From: Symsagittifera roscoffensis
Lineage: Eukaryota; Xenacoelomorpha; Acoela; Convolutidae
Reading direction: 5' to 3'
DNA length: 64,000 bases
Assembly: GCF_963678635.1 (NCBI RefSeq)
Contig: NC_087069.1
Location: 46,018,792 to 46,082,791, forward strand
Shown here: positions 10,405 through 21,440 of the stretch, piece by piece
Layout: every line of letters begins with the position of its first letter
Position numbering within the stretch: position 1 is the first letter of the stretch
Program-made: the position numbers and the translations under genes
The notes under the pieces: generated by a model
What the model was told of the DNA's origin: nothing
The model's input: only the letters and a program-made list of their open reading frames with translations
Database searches by the model: none

Positions 10405-11149
10405 AAATTTCGAAAATTGTCTTCAAAAGTTTTAAACTCTAGTAAGACAACAGTAGCGTCTTTTTGAATGCATCTTGTTTTTCAAAACTTGGAAATATGG
10501 CTAAAATCCACTTTCCCCCAACCTAAAGGAAGAAGAAGAAACTTCTCCGTTCAATTACATAATTTTAGCAATTTATCGTTATAAGTTATTATTAAAATGT
10601 AACTCGGAGAAGATAGACAACGAAGCCATATTGCACATAAACGCCTACTTTTTCTAAGCATGTTTATTTCAGTACCAGGAAAAGATTTCCTAAATGTTTT
10701 CAGAGTTTATTAAAAAAATTGTAAATTCATCAATTTCTCCTAAGCTACGAGCATTTGAACGAACAACTCTTGTCATTGTAACCGAAATCGTAAATTATAT
10801 CTCTCTAAGCAGGCAACCGCCGATAAGAAAAAAAAACATTCTAATTTAGATTCAATCATTTTTTAGAAAAATAAACTAATAGATTTTTTTCTAGATTTTT
10901 GATTTTTTAAAAAAACCTAAAATCGTCAATATCTCCTAAACTTAGAGTTCTTGTGGGATCAAATTTTGGCATTAAAGATTCAATTCTAAAATACACCCCG
11001 TTAGCAAACAACCACGGGTTCAGTAAATTTTTTGAAATCATAATTTGAAATGTGGCGTTAGAACATCAAGTTTTAGCGTTAGAACATCAATCCTAAAATA
11101 CACCCCAGTTAGCATTGCAACCACGGGTTCAAAAAGTTTTTTCTACTTG
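10405..11149. other. AT-rich spacer between LINE-A and LINE-B
   Basis: No gene is recognised. The part before about 10880, along with LINE-A sequence from about 9965, is missing in copy 2 (junction near 47630). The rest is shared. A phrase TTAGAACATCAA with ATACACCCC is repeated within 10970-11110. Confidence 0.4.
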
Positions 11150-11290
11150 TATTTCAGTTGTAATTAATTGTAATTGATTGTAATCAATTGTAATCGATTC
11201 ACTTTTTATTAAAATTGATTCACTCTCCATTTTGCCTGAAAATACAGTTTTAACTGTATAATAAATTATTACTAATTCTGTTTTCGAAGC

Positions 11291-12719
11291 TTATTCAAAA
11301 TTCTCGGGGATCAATTTTTGCGCTGACAGAAGGTTGAAAAGCTTGATAGCGCGATAGCGAACTGAAAATCGATCAATTTTTCTTCTTACTAATGGGTTCT
11401 GGTAATAGTGTTGTTTTCGACAGTCGACTGCCCTTGTCTTCTTTTCAAAGGAGAATAGATCGTTTAAAGTTTTTGGGTGAGAGAGATTTTGTGACAGCAC
11501 GAAGAACAAATTTGAGTACCTCAAAAACATGAATTTCAAACATCGATAAAAATTTATTTTCTTGAACAATGTCACGAGAACTATGGCTACGCTTTCGAAA
11601 TAGACGAGTTTAAGAATTTTTTTTTTGCATTTGAAGTAAACACTTATCGAACTGTAGCTGCAACAACCGTATATGAGGATCCCATATTGAATGATGGGAA
11701 CCACATGAACTCTATAGTATTCAAGCAATTGGTTTCTTCGCTCATAATGCCTTAGTTTCGATATAATCCCGCATTGTTTTCCGACTCTCATTTTCACTGA
11801 ATCAGCAAGACTTAGAAATGATAATTTAGAATCAATATATAAGCCTAGATATTTTTAAACAAATTTTTATAATTACCTTTGAGAATATAAGAGTGAATTT
11901 TGAATTGGAAGCCAGTTTTATGTTCATTTGCATTATCTTATTTTTATTTCTATATAACTCTTTCCATGCAAACAAAAGTCAAGATGAAGAAGATTGTTTT
12001 AAAAATTTATAGTCTGGCGGCCTAGAGAGTTATGTTGGTGCTGTTTTAATTGTCACGGGCAAATCAATGTATATAATGTATTTTTATAAGGAACTGCAAC
12101 GGACCCAAAATCGATCCTTGTGGGATGCCGCATGTTTTTCCAATCTAAAGAAACACCAATTACTTCAAATCGCTGCTGACTATATTTGAGGTAGGAGTTA
12201 AACAATTTAATGCAAGTGCCTCTAATGTCACTTGCATCAAGTTTCGTAGTGTTTCATGATCGAGAGTATCAAAAGCTTTTCTTAAATCAAAGAAAAACAA
12301 TAAGCCTTTCTTAAACGAGTTTCCAAGAAATATTTTTTCAGTTAGCTCAACAATTGCTTCTATTATATTTTGTTTCGATCTGAACCTAAAATGTTTGCTA
12401 TAGAACAACGCAAATTTTTTCCATGAATGCATAGACGCGATTATACATTGTTCTGTCGTATACCTTGCTCTATACAATAAGTAAAGAGATTGACATATAA
12501 TAACTTTCATCTAAATGGATTTGTCTTTATGAACTGGAAATACTTTTGCTTCACGCAAAGCAGAAGTAAATATGCCATTTTCAATGGGGCAGTAACGTTT
12601 TTGGGTGCTCTCACAATTTTATTGCTAATGTAGTCATCCCTGGTCTTGATTTGTTGTCTAATTGACAGATAAAATTGTTTATATCTAATGGCGTTGTTCT
12701 GTACAGAAGCATTGACCAA
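11291..12719 (-). pseudogene. LINE-B reverse transcriptase remnant
   Basis: Piece 12510-12160 contains FFDLRKAFDTLDHETL, the RT palm block with its first catalytic aspartate (DLRKAFDT). 12719-12507 is the block just before it in another frame. 11797-11291 is the C-terminal region: GIISKLRHYERRNQLLEYYR, PIIQYGILIYGC and RYRAIKLFNLLS, all characteristic of the CR1/L2 RT thumb and tail. The YADD region between them is not recognisable. Confidence 0.75.
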
Positions 12720-13428
12720 TTTAATTTAGGTATTGAAGGTGCAGATACAGTTGAAACTTCTGTTTTTAGATTTCAGCAGTGTAGATCAGGAAAATCATTA
12801 AATCACTTTGCAACATCTTTTTCAATTGGATTATCAATTACTGAGTGGCATGATTCAAGAAAAAGCCCTTAAGATTGAGATGATGAATTGCCACCTAGCT
12901 CATTAGGTAAATTATATGTTAGACTTGAGCCACCAATACAATTCATAAACTTATTCCAATAAAATTTTTTGTTATTTCACTTTGACCGCTTGCTCGATTT
13001 TTGTTCTCAAATTAGTAGCAAAAAACCCAACAAACTTCTAACTTCAATGTTTATTTCCAGCTTCTGTGCATTTTCTTCCTTTTTACTCTGAGATTTTTCA
13101 ACGCGTTGTTGAACCATGGTGGATGTGGTTTCTTTCTAGGTTTTTTTCTTGATTGGAGCGTATCGGTTTATCAATTTTTGAAGGGTAGACTGAAAAGTGT
13201 CAAAGGCTTGCTCAGGATCTTCCCTCGGAAGAACTCCATTTTCGATCGCTTTGAATGATAGTTTCAAATCTTTGAGCAAATGAGTTAACCGTGATTTGTT
13301 TTTTAGAAAAGTAGTATCTCTAAAAGAATACATAGAATCTGAAAAAAATTGCTCATTGGCGAGATGAGTAGATTCGGATAAAGATCAGCAATATTTTCAT
13401 ACTGCTTGACAATTGCTTTAGTTTTCGA

Positions 13429-14117
13429 TTAAGTCTTATTTTTAAAGTGATTAGTACATATAGATGAAAATGGTGAAGAGCGAGTCGGTTCAAAACCATA
13501 AAGTTCAAACCCTTTAGAAACAATACTGTTGATGTATTTAGTTGAAAGCTGATTCTCCTGTAGCGTATTGATGTGAAAACTTTCGCATATGAGGACTTTT
13601 TCCGATGTTGAAATATCCATCTCAAAGAAATCTTCAAGCTTATTAACGGAGTGTAATTTCTTGTTTGATCTTGTTGGGTTATAAACTATTTTCAATCGAA
13701 AAGTTTTCTCTCAACGTACACAAATATCGATTCTTCAAATGGAGTTTCCAGTTGCCTGAGTATCATCAGCTTTTTTAAATTTGGATCATAACCCCTCCTT
13801 CCTTTACATTAGTGCGTTTTTTACCAAACAATCAAAAATCTATTCATAAGATATCCTTTAGAATTATCATTATCCCTAAGCCAAGTTTCGCTTAATCAAA
13901 TTGTATTTGGTTGTGACTCAAGAGTTGTTATAAGTGCTTCCATTTTTTCAAATTGGTGTTTTATTGGGATTGTGTTTAAATTCAGAACTGAAAAATCATT
14001 ATTAGCATCAGATAAATTGGATGACACAGAACTATGATTAGGTACCAGTTGACTGTTCGACGCGAAAATCACCTTCTGACGTTGCGCCTGGTGTTGACAA
14101 ATCATGGTTCTTAACAA
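13429..14117 (-). pseudogene. LINE-B AP-endonuclease remnant
   Basis: Two open pieces: 14117-13896 ends VLNLNTIPIKHQFEKMEALI, a decayed first endonuclease block. 13695-13429 has a GDFN-like position now reading CESFHINTL, then the closing FELYGFEPTRSSPFSSICTN, which resembles the GF-x-L-x-PTR...SSTCIDH block. Catalytic residues are lost. 13333-13136 continues with a pre-RT linker (ENGVLPREDPEQAFDTFQ). Confidence 0.65.
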
Positions 14118-14639
14118 CTGGAGTAACTGGTTTCAGTGCTGAATTAAAATGAGAAAAAATGCATATACTATTTCACTTGCTATCGTTTGAGTTTCTTCCT
14201 TCTCCTCAAAGGGAGAAATATTTATCTTTCGCTTTCTTAGGGATCGTCCCATAGAAAAATTCGTTTTTGCTCTGTCATTGAAATTGGACAATTTTGGTGC
14301 TTGTATAACACCATGAGGCCCAATTTAAATGATAGAAATTTTTCAGCTCAGCAATTCAGCGGGGTTAGTATGCAGATTGTTAAGGTTATTGGCATACGCA
14401 TTTTGTTTGTAAGTATAATATGGGATACGATTGGCTATCGCTTCTGATCCAAGTGCTCTGTCGCGAGTTTATAAGCTTCTTTCAAAAAACACTGGCTGTC
14501 CTTTATAGTTCAAGAATTTTTTCTGCGCCATGATCTGCGCTTTCAAACAACGTCACGATATGCATGATATATGCATTTCATAATCACTGGTACAGTTGTG
14601 CCAGGTTTCAAAGGATGACAAGCCGCTATTTTAAGTCTG

Positions 14640-14990
14640 GGAATTTTAATCTTTATTGATGTTACTCATTATTTGCAGGATATCACCAATTGTGTCTGCT
14701 GCGATATCAATGTTGAAGAAAGTCAGACATAACTTACGAGAGTACTTCTCAAGATCTACGGCTCTTTCAGATACATCGTAAATTTCGTTCTTATTTTTTC
14801 AAAATTTTTCTCAGATTCCGATTGATCAGCCTTCAGGTTTTTGATCTCTTTTCTTTGCTTGGCTACTATTCCGACTAACTGTGTCCTTACCTCGAGCAAT
14901 TTTGGATCTCCTGATAGCCCTTGTATTTTCCCCAATAATTCATGTGATTCGTCTCGTTCGAAAATGTTAATTTTGGGTGAAGAATAAGAT
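14640..14990 (-). pseudogene. LINE-B ORF1 remnant (coiled-coil RNA-binding protein)
   Basis: Broken frames give NIFERDESHELLGKIQGLSG, GIVAKQRKEIKNLK and then, after a frame change, ERAVDLEKYSRKLCLTFFNI. The last matches the DLExYSRxNCL block of LINE ORF1 proteins, followed by IAACHPL (about 14590). ORF1 proteins coat the element's RNA. Copy 2 keeps the first part as an open frame at 51359-51559. Confidence 0.6.
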
Positions 14991-15131
14991 CCTTATCGCA
15001 GATAGATTGATTATGATTCATTATCTCAATTATTTAGTAAGTTTATCACGGAAATTAGGCAAATTTGTTTATAAGGCTAGTTTGTTTATTTTGCTTATCA
15101 ATTTTTATGTTTGTTTTGCATAAAGATATTA

Positions 15132-15274
15132 CTAAATGCGTCATGTTACGACGTAAAGTATGAAAAACAAAACTGTTCACAGTTGTCAGTTCGATCACCA
15201 TTTCGTTGCATAATGACAACGTTAAATAAACTTTTCAAAACTGAATCTGAAAGGTGTGAACTGGAAAAGAGCCT
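15132..15274. repeat. R1 interspersed repeat, copy b (partial)
   Basis: Matches 3141-3290 from CTAAATGCGTCATGTTACGA to GGAAAAGAGCCTG. Its left inverted end is missing. It is duplicated at 51673-51814. Confidence 0.6.
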
Positions 15275-16119
15275 GAATTATATAAATAGGAGGACACTTA
15301 TTAAAATTGCATAGTCATTTTTTGTCATTCTTCCACAGTTTTATCTGAGTTGTTGATCGGTGCATGGAGCTGTATAAAACTAACATCAGTAATTTCAAAA
15401 TTTAGTTCTTTTTTTTTCACTTTTGTAAGGTATCCAAACAAAAATTTACATATTTTAAGAGAGTGACTCACCAACCCATCAAAAAATTATATATCGATAA
15501 AACTAATTATCTGCTTGAGAAAATCTGCAATAGGAACTCGCATGCTCGAACAAACAATCTTCTCAAATTTTAAGCTCTTAATTGAGTAAATAATTAGCTA
15601 ATTGTTCAATCAATGACTTACTGATTTTTAACAGGACAAACCATTCAACATTTGGGCTTCAACAAATTGAACAAATGAGCTTAATGCTTCACTTTTTTGA
15701 AACACATTTCTCCTTCAATTCTCAAGTCAGATCGAACGTAGAGCTAAACTCAACCAAATGCATTTATTTGCAACTAATGCTCAATTGCAAATCGTTAAAG
15801 GGCATTTAATTTTTTGAGAAGTTTTAAAGTAAATCTTCATTTTATATTACAGCCCAGGTCCAGTAATCTTGAAAATATTGCCAAGATCTTGAAGATTCTT
15901 AAAGATTTATCAAAGATAGCAAAAAACTTCAAAAATAATTCTGGCTTTTTCCAAGGTACCTAAGCGTCCAAACTCCAGGAATACGACCTCAGAAACATGT
16001 ACGATCGCTCCGGCAGCTCAACGGAGGAATTTGATTTTTTCAAAGTGATAAGAAATTTTAGCTTAGAAAAATATAGAATTTTTTATCCAATGTGGGAAGC
16101 GGTGCAAGAAAAAAAACTT
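15275..16119. other. Non-coding duplicated sequence
   Basis: No gene is seen. Parts recur at 52380-52880, for example CCCAGGTCCAGTAATCTTGA and ACATGTACGATCGCTCCGGC. Short internal phrases GATCTTGAAGATTCTT give it a weakly repetitive look. The 89-codon frame at 15997-16266 runs from here into the hAT MITE and is not considered coding. Confidence 0.4.
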
Positions 16120-16517
16120 GGGATTCGACCCCCTCACCGACCAAAGAGTCCTCTTTTGATACTATATTATTATATCCATTTTCGGTCGGCCAGTCCGCTA
16201 AACTTTTCAAATTTTCTTACTTATTTTGAAGGGGGAGCGCGCACAAAAAAAAACGCGATTTTTTGACCTGGAAAACGCGAGTCTTCCAAAATGTCGTTTT
16301 GGAAAACGCGAAATTTCCAAAACGACATTTTTGACCTGTTTTTTCAAAAAAAAATTGCCGGCTTCACATTTTTCTTTGTCTAAATAGGGTCATTATACTG
16401 TTCTGGGAGCAGTCGGAAAATCAATTTGGCCGAGCTAAAAAAAGTCGACAAAATTATCGAAAGTTTTATTTGAAAAACCGCCCCTCCCCCGACGAGAAAA
16501 TTCCATATCCGCCCCTG
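16120..16517. mobile_element. hAT-like MITE, copy b
   Basis: The right end CCATATCCGCCCCTG is the CAGGGGCGGAT-type terminus inverted. The interior matches 3566-3971 and 53225-53638. The left terminus is lost here. A 36-base stretch (about 16276-16311) contains an imperfect palindrome around GTCGTTTTGGAAAACGCG. Confidence 0.6.
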
Positions 16518-16841
16518 TGCGCATCAAAAGCAAATTTGAACAAAACAAAATGCATGTAAATGCAAAAACTTTGGACAAACGTCCAAAACTTGATCATTTT
16601 CAAAACGTCTCAGACTAAAAATTTGAAGCAGTTTTTGAGTTTTTTGGAGTGTATTTTCAGATAATTATATTTCACACTCTCTAAGAGTTGCCTTTGAGTG
16701 ACTCTAAAAGTTGCCTTTGTGTTTCAAACAATTAACTGCAGACTAACACGCGCTCGTAGTCTAAAGTATAAAGCTCTAAACCGGTTAGATCAAACTATTA
16801 CAATCGGTGAGAATTGGACTCTCAAAATTTGAAAGATCGAT

Positions 16842-17289
16842 TATCCTCGCTAATCTCCAAAACTGATCCAAATTCGTTAAATTAATAAGAGATATTTCTC
16901 GGCAAATAACTCGGTCAATAAAATTATTTTCGACATTATTTTTATTGATCTGAACATCATATAACATTTTTATCATCTGTCCGTTTTTGGTACAAATTGG
17001 CTCAAGCTAGCCACAAGAACCGGTCGGTAATGTCCTTGAGACAAATTGCTCTTTTTGGCGGTCAGTCTTAATCAAGGCTGAACCGAATTAGAACCAAAAA
17101 ACAGTTAAAATAGGATGTAACCCCCGTTTTAGTATATTAATACATGGGCAGGTGGGGGACTCGAACCTACGTCAACTGTTAACCTATGTAATCGGCGTTA
17201 GCTTAGGCCACTCGGCCAACTGTGCTTATTTTATATGCATCTATACTCTTGTTTTATTCTATACTCTTGTTTTGCATTGCAACATCGAT
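16842..17289 (-). mobile_element. tRNA-derived SINE insertion
   Basis: On the minus strand a tRNA-like head starts near 17227. It contains TGGCCGAGTGG (internal promoter A box) and GGTTCGAGTCC (B box, about 17165). The acceptor ends do not pair, so this is not a functional tRNA. Its A box resembles Leu/Ser tRNAs. The insertion is bracketed by ATCGAT at 16836-16841 and 17284-17289. Copy 2 of the duplication lacks it (uninterrupted at about 53958-53970). Exact ends are uncertain. A relative of its tail (GGTTCAGNCCTGATT, GCAATTTGTCTCAA) occurs at about 23878-23930 in the plus direction. Confidence 0.65.
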
Positions 17290-17558
17290 CCTTTTTGAGT
17301 GACTTCGAAGAAAGGAAAAATTGTCAATCAAACACATATACAATTTTGTTTCGGATAAGCTTCAGCTCAAGCAGTTAATATACGATAAGTGATGATTTCC
17401 TTGTCTTTTCCCATCTGAATTTTCTGTATCGGTCTTCTTGATGGGGCGATTCCTCAAATGGTCTTACTGTCGGTGAGTTTGATCTATATGAGTATGTTTA
17501 TGACTGATGTTGTTAAATAATGTACATAGTAAATAAATCAGATGTTTTATAAAATGTA

Positions 17559-18499
17559 CCCGGGTTGACCAAAACTTCTTATCATACATTTTTCATATAT
17601 GAGAAACTTCTTGTCATACAATTTCATACAATTCCATACGTACAGAAAATTGTATGAAAACTCTATGATAAGCATTTTTCCATATATGAAAATTGTATGA
17701 TAGGTGTTTTCCCATAAACCAAAAATTTTGATTTTTTCTTTCTGAATTTAGTTTCTGAAAAATTTTCGGTTGTGTTTGCAACCGAACACAAGTGACTAAG
17801 ACCTTGGTTACTGAAAACACGAAAGGTTGGACGGTCTTGCATTTACAATGCATAGAAAACGACCTAAATACAGCTGTCTTTCACAATTGATATAACAAAA
17901 GTAACAAATTTTATTTTCTGGCAAAATTTTTTAATGATGATTATTTTAAATTTTTGAATTTTCAAAATATCAGACATTGATCAAGGCATACATGAACACC
18001 CCATACAAAAGAAATATGCAATTTCAGCGTTTTTGAAAAAAAAAATTAAGTGAAAAGAAAATAAAAGCCAATTTTATCGTATCCAGGACTACGTTATGCA
18101 CACAAAATATTAAATTTTGCATGCAAAAAATTTTTTTTCGAAAAATGTTTGTTTGCGTACAAAATTCGATTTGCGGTTGAAAAAAAAATAAAATTTTTTT
18201 TGGGCCAATTTTCAGAATTACTTGAAAAAAAATTTTGTGTCGCCATCAAAAAAATGCCAGTCATACAATTTCCATATATGGGAATTCTATGATAAGCATT
18301 TTTTTTCAAAAAACGAAAACCTCAGTTTTTTATCACCAGACTGTTTTTTTTAGAATCAAATAGCCACAGAAATAAGTTTATACCAGTTTTCAACCATTTT
18401 TAGAAATTTGTATGAAAATTGTATGACAAGCATTTTTCCACACACTTGATGTATAGAATTGTATGATTAGCATTTTTGGTGTATGGAGGTCAACCCGGG
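17559..18499. mobile_element. TA-target MITE (CCCGGGTTGACC termini), copy b, with empty site
   Basis: Inverted termini CCCGGGTTGACC and GGTCAACCCGGG are bracketed by TA at 17557-17558 and 18500-18501. Copy 2 reads straight through as AAAATGTATCCCTA near 54226, which is the unfilled TA target. The element is 941 bp, AT-rich and made of repeated phrases such as TTGTATGATAAGCATTTTT. No transposase is present. Open frames at 17614-17853 and 18094-18309 lie inside and are not genes. Confidence 0.85.
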
Positions 18500-18501
18500 T
18501 A

Positions 18502-21440
18502 TCCCTATGTAATCATCGTTGAGGTAGGGGCAAATCTAACAAAATCTTAAGAGCGAACTCCGTTCCTGATATCGATTGAAAAAACTTCTCCTGACTTACC
18601 ACCGTTAAACACAATTTTGAATGAGCAATTAATTTAGTAATTCAAAAAACCATGTGAAAGAGTCAAATGGAAAGATGATGCTCGAATTTTCGAAACTTTT
18701 TTTAACCAAAATGATCAATTTTTATAAATGGTTCGAATCAACATTGATTGTTGAAATTTTCGAAGATTTGTTGATTAATTATAGTTTTGAGGGCTTCTAT
18801 ATTCAAACATTTTATCCCAATTGTAATAATATTTTTCCTTTAAAAAAATTCACATTCCAATTAAATTTTCATAAAATTAAGAAAGATGTTACTTCTGCAT
18901 TGCCTTTTGGCGAAATATCTAGCAGCCAAATTATTTTCCAATTGAAATGCGTCAATCATCTTAGACAATTTAGTTTTCAACTTGTTTTCAAATGAGACTA
19001 GTTGAAATTTTGATTTTGTTTTTTTTTGAAAAATGTTTTGAAAGGAAAACTGTTTGAGCCTAGTAGGAGTTTTTAGGGCTTTGCTTTGTTATGAGCAGCA
19101 GTCTGTTCCAGTGCAAATATCAACAGTTTGGTAATTTCAATTTTTCAAACTTAAAATTTGTTTGAACAAGGGAATTTGTATGATGAACAAACCTACAATT
19201 GTCGACAAGTTTTTGCTTCATGCTTCAAATTGGTCAATGACGCTTTTAGCAATCAGAACATTTTGAAAAAACTTTTATATTTAAAAAAATGTTTTAAGCA
19301 TTTTAAGTATTTAGAAATTGGAAAATTGTGTTAATAAGGTTTCAAATAAGGCGTGTGTTCAAAAACAGCCATATTTTTATATCAACTCAACCATAATTAT
19401 TTACAGAACTTGATTGCTAGCACAAATTCAGCAGATCTGCAGAAAAAAACCACGAAAACTTGAAATATAGCTTGAAAATAATTACTTTTTATGTTAATTC
19501 TCTTTTTGACCCCAAAAAGCATTTTATTTAAATCCAAATCAGTTCAAAAGTTGCATTATTGAAAGTGTTCTGATAAATTTTGCTACAAAAAATGGTAATG
19601 AAACCTGGATATCCATTTGTGTAGAAACGAAAGACCATAAAACTTTTTAAAATTATTATGGCCGTATCGCAATCAGATTTAATAATGATTATCGCAAATT
19701 TCGTTTTAAAAAACTATACTTTAAAAAAATCATTTGACGGGTTAATCATCATTGATAAGATGTATTAAATAGATTTGGTGGGCGCGCATGTCAACTACAC
19801 TACTGCTTGAGGTTCTGTGAGTAATGCAAGTGATAGTGAGGAAGTAGCGAGTTACAAAAAAACTAAGGGTTTTAAAATGATTTCGCGCACTCAGAAAATA
19901 CGTATTCAAGAGCTTGAAAAAAATCAACCTGAGACGCTATAGTTTGCCGGGAAACAAATCAAAAAAATAATCTGATCATATTGAAATTTCATTATGCATT
20001 CTGTGACACTGATTGATGGAAACCCTTAGATTTTTCAAAAGTTCTTTGGGTATAACAAACAGGTACGGATGTGTAAATGCGTGTCTTATCCTGACTGGTG
20101 ATCCATTTATTTTTCATTTTTGTTCTAATATGTACATTCATTAAAGTCGAGGTCTTAATGCAAATCTGTTGCCAACAATTGCATCGTGTCAATTGCATTT
20201 GGTGACAAAAATGAAAAAGTTTATGAGAATGAATTCAAGCTTGAAGGCGTTTGAAAAAATTGGGACCGGAAAAATGTTAAGGTGAACAGCAGCAGAGGTT
20301 CAAATAGAGTCTCACCAGCATAAAAAATGAGCAACTCAAGAATATCTGAACTGAAAACAGTGTCCCGAACTGAATTTTTTTGTGTATTTCATTATTTGTA
20401 TTAGGATCAACAACTGGGCAATGAGTTGACACTAAGGAGGCGTCCTATTTTGCCCTCATTGAAATTTTATATAAAAATTAACCTATTGATTTAGTTGTTT
20501 TTTACTGGACGCTGGCAGTGGTTTTCTTGGACTTTATTTCACTTTTGTTTAATTTCTTCTTTAGAAAACAGTTTAGTTTGTGGCTTTTTTTAAATATGTT
20601 TAATTTGTGGCTTTTCGTTTGAATCATTTTGACTTGAAAGTATATGTTTTTGAACATGTTTTTTATATCAAAACTCAGATTACATTCCATATTTCACTTG
20701 TGTTTTTCCTGCTTGTGACATTGAGATCTCTTGATATCACAAGTTGACTGTGATAACACAATTTGATAACTATGTGACAAGCTCAAGTCTGCAGAACGTT
20801 TTTTGAACTGGTCGTACGAGTCAACGTTGGTTTGCTCTGTGTTAACGCTGATACAAAATAAACTCTATATGTATATGTAGCTAGACTTCATTTTTTTGTT
20901 TCTTTTCGTATCATTTTAGGAATAACTGAGAGATTTTTGAGAGTCCACAGCCACCAAGTTCGATTGAATTCAGACAACATCACCTGTTTCTTTCTCCAGT
21001 TGTGATGAAACATAAATTGCTTAAGTTAACAGCAGCAGCAGAGGTGCAAATGATTAAAACTAACCAGGAGAAATACATTAAATGTATATGAATAACTAAA
21101 AGAATTTTTTAAAACGACATTAGAAATTTTTTCCAAAGGAGAACAGCTATATAAATAGAGGGATGTGGAAGGGAAAATATTCAGGCCAACTGAGGGACTT
21201 CTTGATTTTTTAAATTTTTGCTGCAGCTCAGATTAACAAAACAAAGACAACAAAGACATGCAGTGGGGGCAGTATAAACAATAAGCAGTACGACAGGAAG
21301 ACCAATGAGCCCAAATTTTGTAAACTAATAAATTGTTTCTTAAAAAAGTCTTTGAACCTAGCCTTACCCAGCTATTTAAAAAAAAAAATCTAAGGAATGT
21401 CAAGTTAGTCTTACCTAGCTTTTTTGCCTGTAGCACCGTT
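18502..21440. other. Non-coding duplicated sequence
   Basis: Shared with 54230-56395 but shorter there. I see no confident gene: the longest frame (18654-18995, 113 codons) is AT-driven, and its copy-2 counterpart carries indels that break the frame. Small AGCAGCAGCAGAG runs occur at 20290 and 21026. This may include 5' parts of LINE-C, but nothing identifiable. Confidence 0.4.

Larger units (their letters stand above)
11150..15005 (-). mobile_element. LINE-B (CR1/L2-like non-LTR retrotransposon), copy 1, decayed
   Basis: Minus-strand order is coiled-coil ORF1 (about 15000-14550), AP endonuclease (14117-13430), RT (about 12720-11290), then a short-repeat 3' tail of TTACAATYRA units at 11156-11205. 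Tandem short repeats instead of poly(A) at the 3' end, together with the ORF1 type, fit the CR1/L2 group. All frames are broken. Copy 2 is 47690-51565. Confidence 0.8.

Noticed and set aside
17140-17228. Functional tRNA-Leu/Ser gene on the minus strand
   Set aside because: A and B boxes are present but the acceptor and T stems do not pair. It sits at the head of a mobile insertion, so it is a SINE head.
18654-18995. 113-codon plus-strand gene
   Set aside because: Phe/Lys/Asn-rich composition is expected from AT-rich DNA, and the duplication partner near 54380-54720 has indels that break the frame.
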